This document shows positions 10,020 through 20,314 of a stretch of DNA of 64,000 nucleotides, one piece after another (the first letter of the stretch is position 1; every line of letters begins with the position of its first letter). The notes below the pieces were generated by a model. It worked only from the letters and a program-made list of their open reading frames with translations, was not told where the DNA came from and did no database searches. The position numbers and the translations under genes are program-made. This DNA comes from Panax quinquefolius (Eukaryota; Streptophyta; Magnoliopsida; Apiales; Araliaceae): assembly GCA_020205615.1 (NCBI GenBank), contig JAINUW010000284.1, positions 18,459 to 82,458 on the forward strand. The letters are read 5' to 3'.

Positions 10020-10480
10020 TTTCGTGGATTTTTCGTATGCTACTTGGATTTCTTATGAAGGTCTTGATCAAACAAGCGGACTCAAATTCTTAAGGGTCAA
10101 AGCTCTTTGAGCTCTTCTTGATCTTCTGACGATGTACCAGATGCTTTGATCCTTTAGTTTGACAGATCGACATTTATATCAGTGGTGACCCGATGAGTGG
10201 CCTTGGTCGTTTTCAGTTCTTCTTTGACCTTGTCGATATCCTTCCGGAGGCACTCATTATTGAGGAGAACAATGTCAAGGTTGTTTCTTTCTTTTGCCAA
10301 CACAGACTTCGGAATGGCTTTCTCCCTTCGGGCGGTATTCTCTTTGGCATTCTCTTCGGTATCTTCTTCGGCTTCTTTATATTTGAGACGGAGGTACCCA
10401 GAAAATCGATTAAAGCAAATTTATTGAATATAAATATAATAATAATAAATTATGCAAAACAGAAACAATGTGTAAAATGA
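10020..10480 (-). pseudogene. Antisense ORF (aORF-like) of the Tat-like element, copy 1
   Basis: On the minus strand, opposite to pol, a frame reads a Glu-rich stretch (AEEDTEENAKENTARREKAI), then SVLAKERNNLDI, then ECLRKDIDKVKEELKTTKAT. The heptad-like spacing suggests a coiled coil. Copy 2 preserves the same protein (24720-25150, plus strand) with conservative changes such as KERNNLDI to KERINLDI. Antisense ORFs between pol and the 3' LTR are described in Tat-lineage elements (Grande, Retand). Assignment to that class is by position and orientation, not by sequence search. The C-terminal part is frameshifted. Confidence 0.5.
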
Positions 10481-10930
10481 AAAATATAAATTCGAGTCCT
10501 TTGAATTCACAAAGTCTCCTTAAAGCAAATTTATTCCCCCACAGATGCTAAGGGTTAATTGAATAATTGTTTCCCAAGATAAAACGGATTTCAATTCTTA
10601 ATTAGTAGCATTACAAAATTATGAATTCATCGAACGCAAATTCTATGTTATGTCCTCGAACTTTACTATTAATAATAATGATGCATGAAAGTGGTGCATG
10701 AATACACTTACCCAGAAAACGGGAAAAGATTTGCAGAACGGGAAGGAACGGAATCTGTAAACGGGATTCTTACAAAAACAGAACGGGAATTGCAGAAGGG
10801 AACGGGAATTTTATTGAAGTGTAGAACCGGAAAGGTTACTGCTAAACGGAACGGGAAATTTTACGCAAAAGCAGGAGAGGAAAATTTTTCGGCCGGGACG
10901 AACAATGAGAACGGGAAAATTAATTTTTTT
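10481..10930. repeat. Irregular AACGGGA-rich purine tract
   Basis: Between about 10715 and 10925 the heptamer AACGGGA or GAACGGGAA recurs roughly ten times in mixed spacing, alternating with AAAAGA/GGAA purine runs. An ORF (10685-11008) crosses it, but its protein is a product of the repeat and resembles nothing known to me. The left part (10481-10680) shows no feature. Confidence 0.5.
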
Positions 10931-11150
10931 TTTTTGAAATACGCCCCACATCATTCATTTATAGAAAAATTCGTGTGTAACCGTCGTCAAAACGACGTAG
11001 TATTTTGATGATAAAAAATATATATCACGAACCCGCCCCTCAGGATCACGACCCGACCCGAGTCAATTTTATCATTCAAATCCCATTTCCAACAATAGTT
11101 ACCATGCAAAACATTAATTAGGCAAAATACTTTAGAAAAGGAGAGCATAC

Positions 11151-11270
11151 CTTCTGTAGAAAGAGGAACACGAAGGAGCAAACCGTAGATGGAGAAGAAG
11201 TGGACGGAGATGGCAGCAGCAGTAAGTGACTGTGAAGCAACTAGTTGTAAAAAGCTTGGTCTCTTTTATA
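11151..11270 (-). promoter_or_regulatory. Orphan core promoter and 5'-leader-like exon
   Basis: On the minus strand, GTATAAAAGAG (TATA at 11270-11263) is followed by a C/T-rich leader containing TCTTCTCCATCTACGG and ending CTACAGAAG|GTATGC at 11151, a strong donor. No ORF of note starts here. No coding exons of an unrecognised gene are found before the Tat-like element at 10.5 kb. The nearest minus-strand gene downstream is the NTF2-domain gene with its acceptor just before the ATG. This could be its first exon. Inference from signals only. Confidence 0.4.
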
Positions 11271-11743
11271 CGTTGGACTCTTTGTCAGTTTGGAGAGAGA
11301 AGCAAACAAAGGAATTTTATGAGATTTGAGAGATAATAAAAGAAAGGAATTTAAAATTTATGCTTCTTTTTTTTCTTTTTTTCTGTTTGTAAATTTTGGA
11401 AGAAATTTTTAACTTCAAAAAGTGTATTACTATTTTAACTCTTATAAGATTACATTTGAAAATTATTATAAGAATAATTTTGGTATTTTAATTTGTCATC
11501 TAATTCTTTAATAAATTTCCTTTCATATCTTTTCAAGTTTTGAAGGGAAAAAATTTTGGAGATTTTTTTTAAAAAATCTCTCTTTTTCTCTGCTAAAAAA
11601 TCACAAATAAAAACTTTTAATCTCCTTCCAAAATTTTCTTCATTCTCCTTTCTTTATTTTTTTTATTTTTAAAACTCACAAACACAAAGTTAAAATTTAG
11701 AACTAACCCCATTTTTTTTCCTATTCAATAAGATTTAGTGAAG
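11271..11743. other. AT-rich intergenic DNA
   Basis: Poly-T and A/T-rich runs with repeated AAAATTTTGG-like words. No gene or element boundary identified. Confidence 0.5.
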
Positions 11744-12342
11744 ATTATTTTTGGCTTAAATACACTTTAAATCTTAAAATTTTTTGTTTTTATAATTTAA
11801 ACCTTAATGTTTCTACATTAAGACATTAAACCTCGATGTCTCCAAGTTTTTATAAAATAAAACTTCTGGCCATCGAATTTGACATTTTATCGGAATAAGT
11901 CAAGTGATTTAAAATAAAAAGGAAAATTAAATCTTTAAACTGTATATATCATTTATATTAGCTGCAATTTTTTATCATTTTTTTCATCATACAATAGTCA
12001 CGTACCTATAATTTTATGCGCCTTTAAAGATGTTTATATTTTTCTTTAATGTGGGAGATTAAGTTTTTTAAGAGTATATATTATTTATATTAGCATCAAT
12101 TTTTCTACTTATTTTCTTCATTTTATACAGCTTATAATTGTATGTGCTTCCAAATATATATAAGAGTGAAATTACCAAAAATACTCTCATTCCGATCAAT
12201 TATTTCACGTTGGTGGCCAAAATATTTAATTAATAAAAATTAAAAATATTAAGGTTCAATGTCTTAAAATTGAAACATCAAGATTTAAAGGGTAAAAAAT
12301 ATAAAGGTTTAAGGTTTAAACTATATTTAAGCCATTATTTTT
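11744..12342. mobile_element. MULE-type MITE, 581 bp, perfect 9-bp target duplication
   Basis: The element spans 11753-12333. It starts GGCTTAAATACACTTTAAATC and ends AACTATATTTAAGCC, inverted repeats of each other. Flanks are ATTATTTTT on both sides (11744-11752 and 12334-12342), a 9-bp duplication typical of Mutator-like elements. The interior is A/T-rich with inverted blocks (TTAAACCTTAATGTTTC against its complement near 12250). No transposase ORF. Confidence 0.8.
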
Positions 12343-12475
12343 TGTCTCTGGTAAGTTGACTTTTTAATATTTAGAATTAGGAGGGTGTATTTAAATAAGA
12401 CTTTTAAAGAATTTAAAAGTTTGGTTGTATTCAATCAAGACATTTAAAGAGTTTATAAAAATTTATTGGTAAGGT

Positions 12476-15252
12476 TGTAAGACCCGAAATTTTTAAATAA
12501 AAAGGAATTTCCTTTATTTTGAAATAGTAAGGGTTGATTTGATTAATGTGGATAGTTAAGGGTTAAATACATAAATATTTCAAAATAAGCAGTGGTTATA
12601 AAATATTCATTGTTGTCGGGGAATATTCGTTTGGTCGTGGAATATTAAATGCATTCGGGGAATATTAAATGCGAAAGCGACCATGTGTAGGGCCACATAT
12701 AATGTGAAAGCGGTTGGATGAAGAAAACGACAAATATAAGTTGTTTTTAAATAACGCGTAGTTGTTGCCCTTCATTGGAATACGATTGGTTAAAACACAC
12801 TAATCTGGCGTTGTTGAACGGTGAAACATGGTATTGCAACCAATTATTGATTCTTACGTAAGAAGGCCTACTCAATAATGGTTCTGATAATCGCTCATTG
12901 ATATTTTATTGAGTTAATAATTCTTGCGTTGATATTTTATATCTTTGTTGTTTGATAATTGTCATTACAAATTATCTTTCATTATCGAAGCAATAATTCA
13001 TATTATCCGAATAATATTATTAGATAACATTATTAGCGATGTCTAGAAAGTTACATACAGGGAGGTTTGGTCATCTAATCAATTGCTTGTAGAAGAAGAA
13101 ATTCTTATTAAGCCCCCTCTTTCTCAGGAACCTGCACGGTTGTCAATATTGTGATTACGTAATATTATTTGTGAATAATTAATTATTGATTTATATGATG
13201 AGGAAAATATTGATTTTATGTGGATATAGATGGAGAAAAATTTTTAAAATGACAATTGTTGAAAATTAATATTTTATCTTTTTACGATAAAATAATTCAT
13301 TTAAATATATTATTTTAATAATATATTAACGGTGATATTTTACAATGAATGTGGGATATATGAGTATATGAGGAGGAAGAGTATTTTGTGGCATTAAATG
13401 TTTAACACATGTTTTGTGTGTTGGTGGACACAATTATTAATTAGAAATTTGATTATAAATTTGTAAAATCGTCCGTTTGTGGATTTCGGTCAATTTTTGT
13501 TTGGAATTTGGAAAACTTTCTTCTGTAAAGTTGTAGAGAATTGAATTTCCTATAAAAACTCATGAGATTGAATTTTTCTGATGAAAGGGCTATTTATTAT
13601 GAATTATTGAAGTTAAGCTCAAAATAATTGATTTTGGGAGTTTAAATTATTTTGTTAAGAAAAACGTTTTTGTATTTTTTGGACATCATTAACATGTGTG
13701 GCTGGTGTTTTGACCAAAAGGTGGGCTAAGGAAAATTTGTATAATTATATTAATATTATATTAAATTTTACGCTTTGTTTCTAAGCATTTTCCTATAAAT
13801 AGGGTGCTTAGGTTAGAATTGAAAATCACATGTAAAGCGAAGTTTCTCTCTATTTCTCTCTCGATATTTTGAGCGTATTCTTGTGAGTATTTTGAGTATA
13901 CTTTGAGTATTGCTAGATTGCAAGTTCCTTCAAAGACTATACCGTTAGATTCTAATAGTAAGTCTTGATCTTTTTCGAGGTAAGGGATATTATTTTTTTT
14001 GTAATGATATTATTTCTTCAATATCATTATCTTTGAAATGTTGATCCGAAGTTTTATCAAATTTGGAACTTTTTCATGTCGGGTTACTATTCACGCAAGT
14101 TCTTATTCACGAGTTCTTATTCATGAGTTACTATTCACGAGTTCTTTATTCACGAGTACTATTCTATGAAGCGTGAAGATGTTTTTGTGGAATTTCTATC
14201 TTTTGGTTCTGAGTTACTATTCACGTATCTAAGACTATTCACGTGATATCGGCACTATTCACGATATCTGACTATTCAATAGAAAAAATAAAATTTCTTC
14301 TTTCGTCAAAACATCTATTCGGATACTAACTCGATTGTATCCATATTTTGATCATTCTTGAATTTTACACCACTATGATTATTTTTGAGGTATTTTTGGC
14401 GTGGATAAAACCAAGTACGAATCCTTAATCCTTAATCCTTGTCATTTTGTTTCCTTTGGATTCGTTTCTTTAAAATATTTTCATCATCCTCGATCTTAAA
14501 TGATGATATTATTGAATATCTTTGGCGCAGTAGTGCAAAAGATGAATGATTTCGAAGAATATCTTTGGCTCAGTAGCAAAAGATGAGCAGTGTTGAGATG
14601 AATACGACTGATTGATTAATATCTTTTGGCTGTAGTGCAAAGATGAGCAGTGTTTAAATGAACATAATTAATGATGAATATCTTTGGCACAGAAGTGCAA
14701 AGATGAATATTTGATTCGAGATGTATATTGATTGATGTTACGAGGATAAAATATTGATGATGAATTCGTTAAATTCATAGATTATAGTAGATTTCATTCT
14801 CACGTAACTCTTCTATGAATTATTATTTCATTGCGAATATTGATCCGAAACTTGTTTATCATTGTATTCTATCGATTTTTCCGTTGAAGACTAACGATAA
14901 TTTGTTGTATATTATCTTAGTCATAATATTCTTTTTCGGGCTAGTTGAGCTCACCCTTTTCCTTTGTTGTTCCATTTTTCTTCTCGGGAGGCGAGAATGT
15001 AATGAAGTCTTAGTCGGGGTATGGAATGAAGATTCTAGAGAGAGTTGTTTAGTAGTCCTCACCATTTTTGTAAAATAATGAATCAATAATGTGATGAGGA
15101 TTTATTTGAGTATAGATATTATCTGAAGATAATATTTGTATTCAAACTCATGCTTTTTCTTGTTGTAATAATAAAGTTGTAGTATTTCTCGTACCATGTA
15201 TATTAATTTCGAGAATGGGTGTTGTGTGTATACCTATTTTGGGGGCGTCACA
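12476..15252 (+). mobile_element. Solo LTR of Tekay/Del-like gypsy family, 2.78 kb
   Basis: Starts TGTAAGACCC and ends GGGGGCGTCACA. Neither a primer-binding site after it nor a polypurine tract before it is present, so it is a solo LTR. It is collinear with 25193-27990 along its whole length. A promoter-like TATA (CCTATAAATAGG) lies near 13793, followed by a CT-rich leader. Hairpin minisatellite units lie at 14516-14710. The ORF at 14815-15078 reflects LTR sequence, being found in pieces in other copies. No clear 5-bp target duplication is visible. Confidence 0.85.
14516..14710 (+). repeat. Hairpin minisatellite core within LTR, about 4 units
   Basis: Units carry AATATCTTTGGC(A)C(A)..GTAGTGCAAAGATGA. 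ATCTTTGGCAC and GTGCAAAGAT can pair around a loop of about four bases with one bulged base. Equivalent positions in other LTRs are 27286-27460, 30720-30845, 33140-33265 and 35690-36075. Confidence 0.7.
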
Positions 15253-15935
15253 ATTACGACTTTTGTAATATCTTTAAATGTTATGTGGTATTAAATTGAG
15301 ACTTTTACAAAGTCTACAAAAGTATTTTGATATTCAAAAAGTCATAGATTTTTCAGATTTCTATCAAATGGTAGAGTTTGACAGACTTCAGAAGAAGAGA
15401 TACTCATATCCAAAGTCTGACATCATCTCTAAAGACTTTTAAAGGCTTCTAAATATTTGAGAAAGGAAGAAGATGAACAAAGAAGAAAGAGATAGAGGAG
15501 ATCAAACAAAGAAAATAAAATAAAATAAAATATATATATCTTTCTCACTTTCTCTCTCTGTCTCTACCTCAGTCCTCTCAAAATAAAAATCCCAAAAGTA
15601 AAGAGAGCTATTATAACAGGTGAGGGGAAAGAAAAAGGAGGAAGGGTTAAAAAGAGAGAATATCGTTAAGGGTTCCAAATAGAATCAATGATATAAATGG
15701 AGATAACAAATATTTTAATATCATTTTATATTTCTTTTCTCCCATAAAAAAATCTCATTTATTATATTTGTAAGTATTAAAGAGATAATTTTGTTTTATG
15801 TTTATTTTTAAACGTAATAAATTTGTTAATTTTGTTATTCGTTGAAAATTATAAATTGTTAGTTTAGTAATAATGACTTGATAAGAAAACGGCAATGAAC
15901 AATTTTAAAATCAAAATTATTATTTTATATTATTG
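15253..15935. other. Intergenic sequence, possible right part of an element split by the solo LTR
   Basis: 15253-15440 repeats words such as TTTAAATGTTATGTGGTATTAAATTGAGAC and AAAGACTTTTAAAGGCTTC, similar to 12380-12475 on the other side of the LTR. This suggests one older AT-rich element interrupted by the LTR. A CT-rich run (15541-15570) follows. No gene. Confidence 0.4.
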
Positions 15936-16354
15936 TTAGGGCTGAGCAAGTAACCAAATTAGAACTAAAACAACACCAAAAATCGCACAAACCGCACCAA
16001 CTCGGCGTATGTGGCGGTTTTAAGTGGGTTGAAAAATCAAATTTAGGGTTTTGATTTCGGTTTAGTTACTAGCCAAAATCGCACGCATAAAACCAAAATC
16101 AAACCGCACCATGAAAATTAATGAATTATACAATCATATTACAGGATGATGTTTCAATTAACCCTCTGTAATGAACCTCCCATGAAAATTAATTAAGCTA
16201 CTAATTCTGAATTTGGATGGTATCGATCTACATGATCATCATTACCATACAAATCTCATACAATTATCCCTTGATTGTAAAAAATTATTGGACTACACAC
16301 TGCTTGAGCGCGCATATATATCTATCTAATAAATTACAATCTATCTAATAAATT

Positions 16355-16560
16355 ACAAATGATTTTGAATTTCCCGCTCACTCAATAAATCATCTGGACC
16401 GTCTAAAGTTTGAAATAAATCCCACCGTCCATACATCTATCTAATAAAATACATCTATCTATCTATCTATCTAATAAAATACAAATGATTTTGAATTTCC
16501 CTCTCACTCAATAAATTATTTGGGCCGTTCAAAGTTTGAGATAAATCCCACCGTCATATA
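16355..16560. repeat. Tandem duplication, about 125-bp period, plus ATCT microsatellite
   Basis: ACAAATGATTTTGAATTTCC..CTCACTCAATAAAT..TGG.CCGT..AAAGTTTGA.ATAAATCCCACCGTC appears at about 16355-16432 and 16480-16556. Between the copies is (ATCT)n at 16433-16475. Confidence 0.75.
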
Positions 16561-16590
16561 CAGTGTTGGAGAGCCTGGGACCCAAATTTA

Positions 16591-16602
16591 GTATATATAT
16601 AT

Positions 16603-16638
<36 letters not shown>
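16591..16638. repeat. (AT)n microsatellite
   Basis: Interrupted TA-dinucleotide run of about 48 bp. Confidence 0.9.
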
Positions 16639-16642
<4 letters not shown>

Positions 16643-17173
16643 TTTGGATTCAATATCTTTTATGGTTAAAAGAATTGAAGTTATTGAAATAAGACAAATC
16701 ATGAGGCAACCCTCTTGAGTTATCAGCGTGCTTCTGAAACTCGGTGTTGTATGAAATAGTATTGAATATTCTTCCTTGCCGCTTCCTTTTCCTTTTTGGA
16801 TGTGTAAAACGAGGATAAAAACTCTAGTGCCTTTACTTTGATCTCTTTTACAACTTTAAATATTGTGTGCTAAATTGTTAATTTAAATTGCATAAAATTT
16901 TGTTATTTCAATTGGTTTTGCAATCGAAATCGCACCAAATGAAACCGCACCGCACGAATTACAAGCGGTTTCATGTGCGGTTTTGAATTTGTCAAACCGC
17001 ACCTAAGCGATTTCGTGTGCGATTTGAATTTCAAACCGCATCATGATCACCCCTAATTTTTTAACACCCCACATAGTTAGCGTCTCTCAATACCAATACG
17101 ACTAGTAATAATAATTGCAATATATTAAAATCTAGATAGAATGTAAGCAAGAAGTGTTTTTACATTCTCAAAA

Positions 17174-18370
17174 TCAGCTGAACTTAAGACTCCATGAACT
17201 CTCATCACACTTCTCACAATACACCTCTTGCCCATAACCAGGCTGCTGCCTATAATAACTTTCGCAGCCATTCCCAAAATCAGCACCCAACGAACTTCCG
17301 AAAATATACTCTGCAGCACCTCTCCAAGGCTCGCTTTTGCTTCCTTTATTACCATCTTTTTGAATCACTCCATTGATCTTCTTGTTTTTCCTATCCAAAC
17401 AAGGCCAATAACCAAATATACTTTCACAGTACTCCATCCCATCTGAACCATACCCATATTGAGTTTGAGCCACTATTTTCTTGTCGTATTCATATTCATA
17501 TCCTCCAATTCTTCCATTTCCAGACCCATAATCATAACCAAACCACGGATAATCATTACCATTGTTATACCCTTCCATTTCTTCCCCATAATTCGCATCA
17601 CATCGCTCCACAAGTGCCCTCTCTTCGTCATCATTGGATTGCATTTCTTCAATCACACCCTCAATAGGCTCCACTTGAGGACTTTTATTGTCATCATTTG
17701 GTTTGCTCTCATTAATTGGTCTAACAAAAGAATCATCATTCCCATAATTGTCACCATTTGGTTTGCTCTCCTTAGTTGGTTTAACACGAGAATCACCATT
17801 CCCATAAGGGGAAGGAGTGGAATTATATGAAAAACCACCTAAAGGCAAGCCATTCGATTTTGGGGAAGGACGAGGATAACAGATTTGATCCGAGGGAGGA
17901 AGGGGTTTGCCATAGGTTATAGTTTGATCATAGCCACCATCATAAGGAGTTGGATCATATTCTACATAGTCAGGCTCATTGAACCCTATGGTATTGTAAG
18001 AGATATAATATTGTGCTTGATAAGGAGTTGGATCATACTCTATGACATTAGGCTCATTGGAACTGTACTTAGAGTAATTAATTTCAGACCTTTTTGCATA
18101 ATAAGGATCACAAGAATCAATATTATTAGTGGGATAATAATCTAACAATTTGGGATCGGAAAAATCGTAGGCAGAGTACATAATTTCAGAATAACCATAA
18201 GAATTTTCATGCGTTTTGGGGTAATACTTTATTAATTTAGGCTCATTGAGCTCGAAATCAGAGTAATTTGGTGAATCTTGAAATGGAACAACATCATAAG
18301 CACTATTATAAGGAGACCAATGATACTCACCGGTTTCACCTTCCAAAAAATTTGAACTGAAGTAAGCCAT
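17174..18370 (-). CDS. Tyr/Asn-rich protein related to At5g39570/At3g29075 (398 aa)
   Basis: Intronless ORF from ATG at 18370 to TGA at 17176-17174. Residues 137-166 (EYDPTPYDGGYDQTITYG, then PLPPSDQICYP) match the signature of plant proteins annotated 'uncharacterized At5g39570'. The Arabidopsis member is reported as a phosphatidic-acid-binding, phospholipase D-regulated protein (PLDRP1). The N-terminal part repeats a short module four times (residues 42-51, 72-80, 105-117 and 131-143: NEP/DPxxxxxY(Y/D)P). Residues 194-229 hold two copies of a Lys/Pro/Asn-rich unit (KESKPNGDN, NESKPNDDN). A Gly/Tyr-rich zone follows (260-312), and the C-terminus has C369, C385 and C388. No signal peptide or membrane span; it looks largely disordered, cytosolic or nuclear. 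It is cleanly open over 1.2 kb, unlike nearby TE ORFs. The molecular role is inferred from the homologue only. Confidence 0.85.
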   Translation of the reverse strand: MAYFSSNFLEGETGEYHWSPYNSAYDVVPFQDSPNYSDFELNEPKLIKYYPKTHENSYGYSEIMYSAYDFSDPKLLDYYPTNNIDSCDPYYAKRSEINYSKYSSNEPNVIEYDPTPYQAQYYISYNTIGFNEPDYVEYDPTPYDGGYDQTITYGKPLPPSDQICYPRPSPKSNGLPLGGFSYNSTPSPYGNGDSRVKPTKESKPNGDNYGNDDSFVRPINESKPNDDNKSPQVEPIEGVIEEMQSNDDEERALVERCDANYGEEMEGYNNGNDYPWFGYDYGSGNGRIGGYEYEYDKKIVAQTQYGYGSDGMEYCESIFGYWPCLDRKNKKINGVIQKDGNKGSKSEPWRGAAEYIFGSSLGADFGNGCESYYRQQPGYGQEVYCEKCDESSWSLKFS

Positions 18371-18720
18371 TGTAGATCAACCAAACCAACCTCTAAAAGT
18401 CTCTTTAATACATGTCAATTTGTTTCTGGTGAGGGAATTTTTGGTGGGGAAAAACAGAGAAATTTTAGTATTAAGTGTTGCAGGAAAAATGGCTGGTTTA
18501 CAGGGAAACTGAAGTTGAGTAGTGTGTGTTTTCTGTGGGTATGATTATTGATTACCTCAGCCACTTGATGCTTATCTAGATTGGAAAAGGGAAAAGAAAT
18601 GTGCAACTGTTTGAGTTTGGTGGTACGTGGGATTATTGGAAAGAAATTAATTAAGAGAGAGAAAAGTATCTGTTTCTATTCATCAAGGCAAGTAATCGAT
18701 GGTCACTTGGTCTATCCGCA
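18371..18720 (-). promoter_or_regulatory. 5' leader and proximal promoter of the 398-aa gene
   Basis: Upstream of the ATG the minus strand shows a leader without long ORFs and a donor-like GTGGCTGAG|GTAATC near 18556. A CT-rich TTTTCTCTCTCTTAATTAAT stretch lies near 18660. A spliced leader is possible but I see no decisive TATA box. Confidence 0.35.
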
Positions 18721-18991
18721 ACGATTCACTTTTATTGATATAGAATTCGATCGTTGGATTCTTATTGACATATTGAAGATGGTAAGTTATTCACTCCCTC
18801 ACCAAAACCCCTCCAACAGGCCACTAGTTGAGAAAAAGCAGTGTGGGAATTAGTTTTTAGTCCATTCACCGGATGAAGATGTCAAATTCATATAATTGAA
18901 GGCACCAGGGCAGTACACCTTTTTCAACTACTTATCCCTTTCACCAAAAACAGAGTTGCATTCTACTTGTAAATTCTTTTTAACAAAATTT

Positions 18992-18994
<3 letters not shown>

Positions 18995-19022
<28 letters not shown>
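18995..19022. repeat. (AT)n microsatellite
   Basis: Pure AT run of about 28 bp in the intergenic region between the 398-aa gene and MORF9. Confidence 0.9.
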
Positions 19023-19025
<3 letters not shown>

Positions 19026-19359
19026 TCCTTCTCCCAAGAAAACTTAAATAATAACTAAAAGCGAATCGGTTATAGCATTTGTTTTTTTTTATAAATACCG
19101 TCGTCGTCATAACTATGTTGTTCGGCTTTAGTATGCTTATAATGAAGGAAAAAACAAAATCATTATAAGCTCTGGTTCGTTATTTAAGGTTCGTTGGAGA
19201 AAAAGACCGTATGTATATATACATATATAGCATGGATACACACTTCATATTCTACACTTTTTTTACCGAAACGACACCAATAGTATAGTAAAAGAGAAGC
19301 CTATTTTCACTATTTGGCTTCTCTCTCCCTTAATCCTTTTTTTGAAAGTAGTTAACATG

Positions 19360-19675
19360 TAGTTAACTTTGATCAATTGACTAATACAGTATTTACGCAG
19401 GTCAATTGACCAACTTACCACGGTAACTGAATCCCTTTTCTCCCAAGTTCTGTATGACTCTCATATCTTCCAAGTTAGAAAATTGTTAGATTAAATATTG
19501 TGTCGACACTCAGGCCGGGAGGTGATCTCTCCTTGCGTGTTAACACTGTATTAGTCAATTAATCAATTTATAATAAAGTTAACTTCATGGTAACCGAATC
19601 CCTTTTCTCCCAAGTTCTACGACTCTCATCTCTTCCAAGTTAGAAAATTGTTAGGTTAAATACTCTGATCCAAAT
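19360..19675. repeat. Diverged tandem duplication, about 185-bp period
   Basis: GGTAAC(T/C)GAATCCCTTTTCTC, CCAAGTTCT, GACTCTCAT.TCTTCCAAGTTAG and AAAATTGTTAG(A/G)TTAAATA occur at 19422-19498 and again at 19590-19665, with GTCAATTGAC/GTCAATTAATC blocks before each. Non-coding. The surrounding 18721-20300 region otherwise shows no gene. Confidence 0.7.
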
Positions 19676-20314
19676 ATATGAAAGTACTTAGCATGGTAAT
19701 TCTAATTGATTTTTTTTTTATATCTATGGCTGCTTAAACTTTATTGAAAAAAAGTTACAAATTTCATTAGTATCATTTTTAATTAGGTGTTGATGATGCT
19801 TCTGTTGAAGGAAAAACAACGCAAAGGACTTGCCCTTAATCCTCATATTGCTAATCCAAGTAAAGTTGGAGAATTGTATAACCGAATGTAAACAAACAGT
19901 AACAAATAATTCATTGTCACATACGAAAATTTCAAAATAGAAGCTACTAACAATGCACATTTTTGAATCTTCAATACTCGACCATTTAACTGTAACGACA
20001 TTCTGGATTCTTATTTTCCATCTCAAAGAAATTATAAACAAATTACATGTATAAAAGGCTATATGAAACCTGTGCCGTGCAGATGCAGAAGGGCACTATC
20101 CTGTTTCCAAAGCATTCCATCACATGGTTAAATTTTCTTCAAGAAATACTAGTTCTTAAATCTTCTGTTATTTCTGGAGAAATCAAGAAAACTACAACTA
20201 AGATGCTTACCAATTTGTTAATTGTATTCCACTTGAGAAATTCAAAGAAGATGCTTTATTTAACTGTTGCAAATCATATGATAAATACGCACCAAAACCA
20301 AGCATGAATAGATA

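Larger units (their letters stand above)
15936..17056. mobile_element. hAT-like non-autonomous element candidate
   Basis: Left end TTAGGGCTGAGCA and right end TGATCACCCCTAA are near-perfect inverted repeats. Subterminal regions are packed with AACCGCACC/GGTGCGGTTT-type words in both orientations (15980-16110 and 16920-17040). This layout is common in plant hAT non-autonomous elements. I see no 8-bp target duplication and no transposase. It contains a tandem duplication and an (AT)n run in its middle. Confidence 0.45.

Noticed and set aside
14815..15078. 87-aa hydrophobic ORF in the solo LTR
   Set aside because: Related sequence in other LTR copies is not open; it lies in the LTR and has no coding signature.
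17194..18145. Plus-strand ORFs opposite the 398-aa gene
   Set aside because: They are shadows of the minus-strand gene; composition is Ile/Thr/His-rich with no family resemblance.
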